Part shown: positions 32,364 to 36,334 of the stretch, piece by piece
Layout: the number at the start of each line of letters is the position of its first letter
Position numbering within the stretch: the first letter of the stretch is position 1
Assembly: GCF_022829365.1 (NCBI RefSeq)
Contig: NZ_JAKSYJ010000046.1
Span: 1-36,334, forward strand
Source of the DNA: Methylobacterium sp. J-077
GTDB lineage: Bacteria; Pseudomonadota; Alphaproteobacteria; Rhizobiales; Beijerinckiaceae
Reading direction: 5' to 3'
DNA length: 36,334 nucleotides
Translations under genes and position numbers: made by a program
The notes under the pieces: generated by a model
Databases searched by the model: none
Told to the model about the DNA's origin: nothing
Seen by the model: the letters and a program-made list of their open reading frames with translations, nothing else

Positions 32364-32881
32364 CGCGACTCCTCCGTCCCGAGGCCGGGCGCGAACCTTT
32401 CGGCGAGCAGCGCCAGGGCGGCGGCGTGGTCGACGCCCCGGGCGCGGGTGTTGAAATAGTGCTGGCACATCTCTCCGTAGAGGCTCTTGTGGCGGCCGCG
32501 CCGGGCCGCGACCGCGCTGAACCCGGTGAGCAGCTGCGCGTATCGCTCGGTCTTGCCCCTCTCGGCGAGCATCTGCCCGAGCTGGGCCGTGCGGTTGGCG
32601 ATCATGCGCGGATCCTCGATGAATCCGGCCTTGGCCTCCGTGAGCGCCTCCTGCATCGTCCGGACGGGTTCGGCCCCGGCCGGCAGCGGGTGGCCGACCT
32701 CCCGGCCGGCGAGCCAGCGGGCCGGGTCGGTCCCGTCCGTGGGCGACAGCCAGGCCGGCAGCTCGCCCTCCGAGGTCCGCGCCACCACCGCTTGGCCATC
32801 CTCCGAGCCGGGTTCCTGGGGCCGGTCGCAGGCGGCGAGCATGAGGCCGGCGGCCATCAGGCTGGCGAGCGCCCGCCTCAC
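32360..32881 (-). CDS. mxaH: Lipoprotein MxaH
   Basis: A 173-residue predicted lipoprotein. The signal MRRALASLMAAGLMLAACDR has a lipobox LAAC with the acylated cysteine at residue 18. The mature part (LPAWLSPTDGTDPARWLAGR, QEALTEAKAGFIEDPRMIAN, KSLYGEMCQHYFNTRARG) has no known domain. It is assigned by length, lipobox and position between mxaE and mxaB. It starts at a GTG (32881) that overlaps the mxaE stop and ends overlapping mxaB. Its exact role in methanol dehydrogenase maturation is unknown. Confidence 0.82.
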   Translation of the reverse strand: MRRALASLMAAGLMLAACDRPQEPGSEDGQAVVARTSEGELPAWLSPTDGTDPARWLAGREVGHPLPAGAEPVRTMQEALTEAKAGFIEDPRMIANRTAQLGQMLAERGKTERYAQLLTGFSAVAARRGRHKSLYGEMCQHYFNTRARGVDHAAALALLAERFAPGLGTEESR

Positions 32882-33831
32882 CGGCCGGCCTCCCCGAGAG
32901 CCGGCTGATTCGCCACCAGGGTGCGCGGCCCCTCGGCCACCGGGATCCGGCCCATCTCCTTCAGCGTCGCGAGGTCGATGACGGAGACGTCGTCCGAGAA
33001 CCAGTTCGCGACGTAGGCGCGTCCGCCCAGGATCGCCACGCCCTCGGGATAGCGGCCGACCGGGACCGTGGCGGCAACGCTAAGCGCCTCGGCATCGACG
33101 ATCGAGACGGTGCCGGCATGCTGGTTGGTGACGACCACGCGCCGCCCGTCCGGGCTGATGGCGACGCCGTAGGGGCTCGCCCCGACCGGCACCGTCGCGA
33201 CGGGCTTGAGCGCGCCGGCATCGATGACGCTGAGGTCGTTGCTGCGCACGTTGGCGACGTAGACCCGGTCGCGGACCGGATCGTAGGCCAGGGCGAAGGT
33301 CCCGTCGCCGACCGGGATGCCGGCGATCCGCGCCATTCGGGCGGTGTCGATCACGCCGACGCTGCGGCCCTCGCGCTCGGCCACGTAGAGCCGGCCGTTG
33401 GCGCCGAGGGTCAGCCCGGCCGGGTCGCGCCCGACCGCGACCTCGCCCTCGACCGCACCGGTCTCCGCCGAGAGACGCAGCACCCGATTGCCGGACCAGT
33501 CACCGACATAGAGGAAGCGCCCATCCGGGTCCGCCGCGAGCCCGAAGGGCTGGCCGGGGACGGGCCAGTGCCGGCTCGCCCCGTCGGCGGCGATCACCGT
33601 GACCGCTTTGCCATCCGGATGGCTGAGATAGAGCCGCCCCCCGGGACCAGCCACGACTACGGCCGGGGACGAGGCTACCGGCACCGATGCAGCGGGTGCG
33701 CCGTCCGGCCGCTCGATCCGGGTGGCGCGGGCGCCCTGCTGGCTCGCGACCCAGACGGACCCCGCCGCTGCTGCCGGCCCGGCGGCGAGCGCGAGGCTCA
33801 CGACCCCGATAAGGCGCCGCGAAACCCTCAT
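32878..33831 (-). CDS. mxaE: MxaE, periplasmic YVTN-type beta-propeller protein
   Basis: A 317-residue exported protein. The signal peptide MRVSRRLIGVVSLALAAGPA is cleaved near AAA. The rest is a seven-bladed-type beta-propeller of YVTN/YncE repeats, with motifs such as GRFLYVGDWSGNRVLRLSAE, GRLYVAEREGRSVGVIDTAR, DRVYVANVRSNDLSVIDAGA, RRVVVTNQHAGTVSIVDAEA and GRAYVANWFSDDVSVIDLAT. The assignment as mxaE rests on its place between mxaD and mxaH in the conserved order. Its ATG overlaps the mxaD stop (ATGA). It probably acts in the periplasm with methanol dehydrogenase. Confidence 0.82.
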   Translation of the reverse strand: MRVSRRLIGVVSLALAAGPAAAAGSVWVASQQGARATRIERPDGAPAASVPVASSPAVVVAGPGGRLYLSHPDGKAVTVIAADGASRHWPVPGQPFGLAADPDGRFLYVGDWSGNRVLRLSAETGAVEGEVAVGRDPAGLTLGANGRLYVAEREGRSVGVIDTARMARIAGIPVGDGTFALAYDPVRDRVYVANVRSNDLSVIDAGALKPVATVPVGASPYGVAISPDGRRVVVTNQHAGTVSIVDAEALSVAATVPVGRYPEGVAILGGRAYVANWFSDDVSVIDLATLKEMGRIPVAEGPRTLVANQPALGEAGR

Positions 33832-34361
33832 CGCTGCGGCCCGCTCTCCAGCTTCGCCTTCAGGCCCTTGAGGCCCTCGGCGAAGTAGCGGTTCATCGCC
33901 TCCTTGCCGGCTTCGTCGTTCAGGTTCTCGGGCGGCTCGTTGCCGGTATCGCCCCGGTAGAAGCGGCCCATCCATGCGACCTTCGCGCCCTCGCCGTCCG
34001 GCGTCACCGTGACGGTCGCCGAGTAGGACGAGACCGGCAGGGCGTCGAGATCGGGGTCGGACAGGCGGTAGGAATAGGTCCGCTCGGCCCCCTTCCATTC
34101 GTCGAGGCCCTCGACCAGGGTACCGCTGCGCTTCAACGTGACCTTGCGGACGGCGCCCGCGCCGTCGCCCCCCGTGGCCTCGACCTTGGTCACGTCCGGA
34201 TGCCAGGCGCCGATGCCTCCGAACGGCCCGACCACCTTCCAGACCGCGTCCGGCGTCGCCCGGATCGTGATGGTCTGGTCGATTTTTTGGGGGGTCGGGC
34301 CGTGGGCCAAGGCCGTGCCGGCGGCGAACAGGATGGCGAGGGTGGCGAGGACGCGACGCAT
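33828..34361 (-). CDS. mxaD: MxaD, periplasmic SRPBCC-type protein of methanol oxidation
   Basis: A 177-residue periplasmic protein that aids electron transfer between methanol dehydrogenase and cytochrome cL. The signal MRRVLATLAILFAAGTALAH ends near LAHG. The remainder is a polyketide-cyclase/SRPBCC fold: ITIRATPDAVWKVVGPFGGI, GAWHPDVTKVEATGGDGAGA, VRKVTLKRSGTLVEGLDEWK, YSYRLSDPDLDALPVSSYSA. The family and its place after mxaL identify it as MxaD. It starts two bases after the mxaL stop and overlaps mxaE. Confidence 0.9.
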   Translation of the reverse strand: MRRVLATLAILFAAGTALAHGPTPQKIDQTITIRATPDAVWKVVGPFGGIGAWHPDVTKVEATGGDGAGAVRKVTLKRSGTLVEGLDEWKGAERTYSYRLSDPDLDALPVSSYSATVTVTPDGEGAKVAWMGRFYRGDTGNEPPENLNDEAGKEAMNRYFAEGLKGLKAKLESGPQR

Positions 34362-34363
34362 GA

Positions 34364-35410
34364 TCAGGCTTTCCGGAAACGCAGGCGGTTGGTGAAGAGG
34401 AACGGGGTGGCCCGGCGGGTGAGGCCGCGCAGGGGCGCCGCCAGCAGGGTACCGAGCACGAGGGCGAGCGCCACGGCGCCCAGCGCGGGCCGCAGATCGA
34501 TGCGGCCGGGCAGCGGACGCGGCGTCCCGGCCGCGATCAGGGGCCGGTCGAGCCCGCCCGGCCCGTCGAGATGGGCGTAGGCAAGGCCCGTGACGGCGGC
34601 GAGCTGATTTAGGTGGCCCTCACGCACTGACGAGAGGTGCTCGCTGCCCTGGGCGGCCGCGGCACCGAACGGGGCGTTGCGGGGATTGTAGCCGGCGCGA
34701 GATTCGGCATCGGCCGGCGGAGGCCAGAACCGGTTCTCCTGCTGCACGTCGGTCTCGGCGAAAAAACCGCTCTCGCGGCCGCGATCGTCGAATTTGGGGA
34801 TCGGCGACAAGCCGTAGGCCCCGGCGCCGACGATCAGGCCGCGCACCGCCCCCGGCTTGCCTTCGAAGGGCGGCACCTGCCCGGCGGGAAGCGGCGGCGT
34901 CTCCTGGCCGTCGGTGACGAACAGCGGGTCCGTGCCGAGCCCCGCCGCCATCTCGATCGCCCGGTAGAAGCCGGCGCTGATCCGGCTGTCGCCTTCCCAG
35001 GCCATCCGCCAGTCGAGACCCGCCAGGGCGCCGTCGAGCGGCGCGAAATCGGCGCAGACCTCCACGGGCTCGAACAGCAGGAACGGCTTCCGCTCGGTGA
35101 ACAGCGCCAGCGCGACCCGCGAGCCGCAGGGCAGGTCCGCCACCAGCCGGCGCAGGGCCGCCTTGGCGGTCTCCAGCCGGCTCGCCGGGCGGCCGTCGAC
35201 CGCGTAGTCGCGCACGTTCATCGAGCCGGTGATGTCCACCACCGCCAGCACCGCGACGCCCGCGCGCGTCACCTTCAGGGCCGGCACCACCAGGGCGGCG
35301 ATGACCAGCACCAGGGCGAGGGCCAGCGCCTGGAACCGGCGACCGCGCAGGTTGCGGCCGAGCGGCAGACTTTTCAGAACTGTTTGCTGGCTTTCTGTCT
35401 CCCGTTTCAT
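34364..35410 (-). CDS. mxaL: MxaL, VWA-domain protein for methanol dehydrogenase maturation
   Basis: A 348-residue membrane protein thought to take part in calcium insertion into methanol dehydrogenase. An N-terminal helix (FQALALALVLVIAALVVPAL, residues about 27-46) and a second hydrophobic stretch precede the VWA domain, whose metal-site motif reads VVDITGSMNVRDYAVDG. This is DxTxS rather than the usual DxSxS. A C-terminal helix (LGAVALALVLGTLLAAPLRG, about 310-330) anchors the protein again, so the VWA domain is periplasmic. Its ATG overlaps the mxaK stop. Internal segments SRVALALFTERKPFLLFEPV and ISAGFYRAIEMAAGLGTDPL also fit the family. Confidence 0.9.
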   Translation of the reverse strand: MKRETESQQTVLKSLPLGRNLRGRRFQALALALVLVIAALVVPALKVTRAGVAVLAVVDITGSMNVRDYAVDGRPASRLETAKAALRRLVADLPCGSRVALALFTERKPFLLFEPVEVCADFAPLDGALAGLDWRMAWEGDSRISAGFYRAIEMAAGLGTDPLFVTDGQETPPLPAGQVPPFEGKPGAVRGLIVGAGAYGLSPIPKFDDRGRESGFFAETDVQQENRFWPPPADAESRAGYNPRNAPFGAAAAQGSEHLSSVREGHLNQLAAVTGLAYAHLDGPGGLDRPLIAAGTPRPLPGRIDLRPALGAVALALVLGTLLAAPLRGLTRRATPFLFTNRLRFRKA

Positions 35411-36000
35411 GGGCCGCCCCGCGGCTGCCCGGGGATGTCGGTCCAGATCTGCTTCGGCTCGGCGCGCAGCTCGTCGCCGCTGGCGCGGTCGAATTCGGGA
35501 AAATCGCGGATCAACCGCGAGGCGACGTCGAGGTTGAACTTCGCGTCCCAGAAATCCGGCCGGTCGCGCAGCGCCCGGCGGTAGTCCTGGCGGGCCAGGG
35601 TCACCTGGGGGCCGGCCTTGTCGAGGGCGCCGCGAGTCAGGAGCCCGAAGGCCTCGCGCATCCTTGCATTGGCGACCCGGTAGCGCGCGCGGGACGCGGC
35701 GTCGGCCGCGGCCGCCCGGTCCAGGGCGGCGACCAGGGGCTCGGTCTCTTCGAGCCGCCCGTGCCCGGCGAGGTAGCCGACCCGCGCCACCAGGACCGAC
35801 GCTGGCGCGGCCGCGCCCACGTCGAGATCCATGCCGGCCTCGAGCGCAGCGATGCTCCGGTTGGCCGCATCCGCCCGCCAGGCGGCGATGCCGAAGCCCA
35901 GGGCGGCCAGTCCAAACAACACCGGCAGGGCGAGGAGGAGCCGCGGCCGAAGCCGGCCCCAGAGGCGGCGACCGGACTCACGCATGGCCGGACAGGGCAC
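35407..36000 (-). CDS. mxaK: MxaK, methanol oxidation protein
   Basis: A 197-residue protein with one N-terminal membrane helix (LLLALPVLFGLAALGFGIAA) and a soluble domain that looks like TPR helices (EETEPLVAALDRAAAADAAS, QDYRRALRDRPDFWDAKFNL, DVASRLIRDFPEFDR). Together with MxaA, C and L it is implicated in calcium insertion or assembly of methanol dehydrogenase. I use the GTG at 36000, which has GAGGG about six bases upstream. The inner ATG at 35985 (MRESGRRLWG) lacks a good motif but cannot be excluded. It is first of the six-gene run K-L-D-E-H-B. The expected upstream partner mxaC is absent. Confidence 0.85.
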   Translation of the reverse strand: MPCPAMRESGRRLWGRLRPRLLLALPVLFGLAALGFGIAAWRADAANRSIAALEAGMDLDVGAAAPASVLVARVGYLAGHGRLEETEPLVAALDRAAAADAASRARYRVANARMREAFGLLTRGALDKAGPQVTLARQDYRRALRDRPDFWDAKFNLDVASRLIRDFPEFDRASGDELRAEPKQIWTDIPGQPRGGP

Positions 36001-36093
36001 GGATGCCCTCTCGCGTGCGGGCGACCGGGCTCACGGATCGGGTCTTGGATTCCCTTGAGCCGGAAAGCAGGCCTGCTTCGGGGATGACACGCG

Positions 36094-36149
36094 CCCTCCC
36101 TCCCCCCCCTGCGGGGGAGGGTACCCTGCGCAGCAGGGGGGGAGAGGGG
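36094..36149. repeat. GC-rich nested palindromic element upstream of mxaK
   Basis: The arms ccccccctgc (36103-36112) and gcaggggggg (36133-36142) are perfect complements, with imperfect C-rich and G-rich extensions on both sides. They enclose a perfect palindrome, AGGGTACCCT (36118-36127). Such C-run/G-run palindromes are a common dispersed intergenic repeat type in Rhizobiales genomes. It lies between mxaK and the unrelated receiver gene, exactly where the usual gene order breaks. Confidence 0.6.
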
Positions 36150-36221
36150 TAGCGCGACGGTGCCGGATGTGTCGCCCGGCACGCCCTATCCGGCCAAAAC
36201 AGGCGAGCGGCGCTGAACGTC

Positions 36222-36334
36222 CTACTGCTTCGCCTCGATCATCGATCGGATGCGCGCGGCCATCTCTTCGATCGGAAACGGTTTGGTTAGCACAGCCATC
36301 CCAGGAGCGAGATGGCCGTTGCCAAGGATCGCGT
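36222..36334 (-). CDS. Response-regulator receiver domain, C-terminal end (partial)
   Basis: The last 36 residues of a protein entering from beyond the right edge: AILGNGHLAPGMAVLTKPFP, then IEEMAARIRSMIEAKQ and TAG. The pattern PGM-VLTKPF-(8)-RIRSMI is the end of a receiver domain: the KPF lysine is the conserved phosphorylation-site lysine, and the last helix follows. The protein stops directly after the receiver, so it is either a single-domain regulator or a hybrid histidine kinase with a C-terminal receiver. Which one cannot be told from this fragment. It lies in the same direction as mxaK, 220 bases upstream. Confidence 0.8.
   Translation of the reverse strand, partial: AILGNGHLAPGMAVLTKPFPIEEMAARIRSMIEAKQ

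Overview
The window is GC-rich alphaproteobacterial DNA. Its right end is the tail of a methanol-dehydrogenase accessory cluster (mxaK-L-D-E-H-B), so the organism is almost certainly a methylotrophic member of the Methylobacteriaceae, most likely Methylobacterium. A CIRCE-controlled groESL operon, a MucR regulator and DUF6481/DUF6894 proteins agree with this. I saw no rRNA, tRNA, CRISPR array or intact insertion sequence.

Layout. 1-1305: 5' part of groEL, groES and a perfect CIRCE operator. 1306-2465: a cold-shock protein with a structured leader, then a DUF6481 protein. 2500-6479 (minus): a four-gene organosulfur operon with an SsuD-like monooxygenase, a sulfonate-type binding protein, a cupin, and an NtaA/SnaA-type monooxygenase broken by one in-frame amber codon. 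6938-11769 (minus): the most interesting block. It holds a cysteine desulfurase with a 250-residue disordered N-terminal extension, overlapped by a family 2 encapsulin shell gene carrying a cyclic-nucleotide-binding-like domain, and upstream a serine O-acetyltransferase with a 63-residue companion. 12093-12958 (plus): a split YeeE/YedE-type sulfur permease pair. Together, 2.5-13 kb reads as a sulfur island: sulfur is imported or released, serine is activated, cysteine is made, and its sulfur is mobilised inside a protein nanocompartment.

13.1-19.6 kb: an AraC-type regulator remnant, a 1584-residue subtilisin-type autotransporter with six 32-residue tandem repeats in its passenger, and a small membrane protein. 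19.6-26.1 kb: a parS-like palindrome, an FAD/NAD(P)-binding oxidoreductase, an XRE regulator, and an iron-uptake pair (TonB-dependent siderophore receptor plus PepSY membrane protein). 26.2-31.5 kb: small accessory and stress genes, namely a broken DUF3016 gene, two small genes downstream of a LexA-like box, a MucR-type regulator lacking two zinc ligands, a glycine-zipper stress protein, a secreted protein, a PAS protein and a divergent XRE regulator.

31.66-36.0 kb: the tightly overlapping mxaKLDEHB genes on the minus strand. Upstream of mxaK, where mxaC is expected, there is instead a GC-rich palindromic element and the end of an unrelated response-regulator receiver gene. The mxa cluster therefore appears split in this genome.
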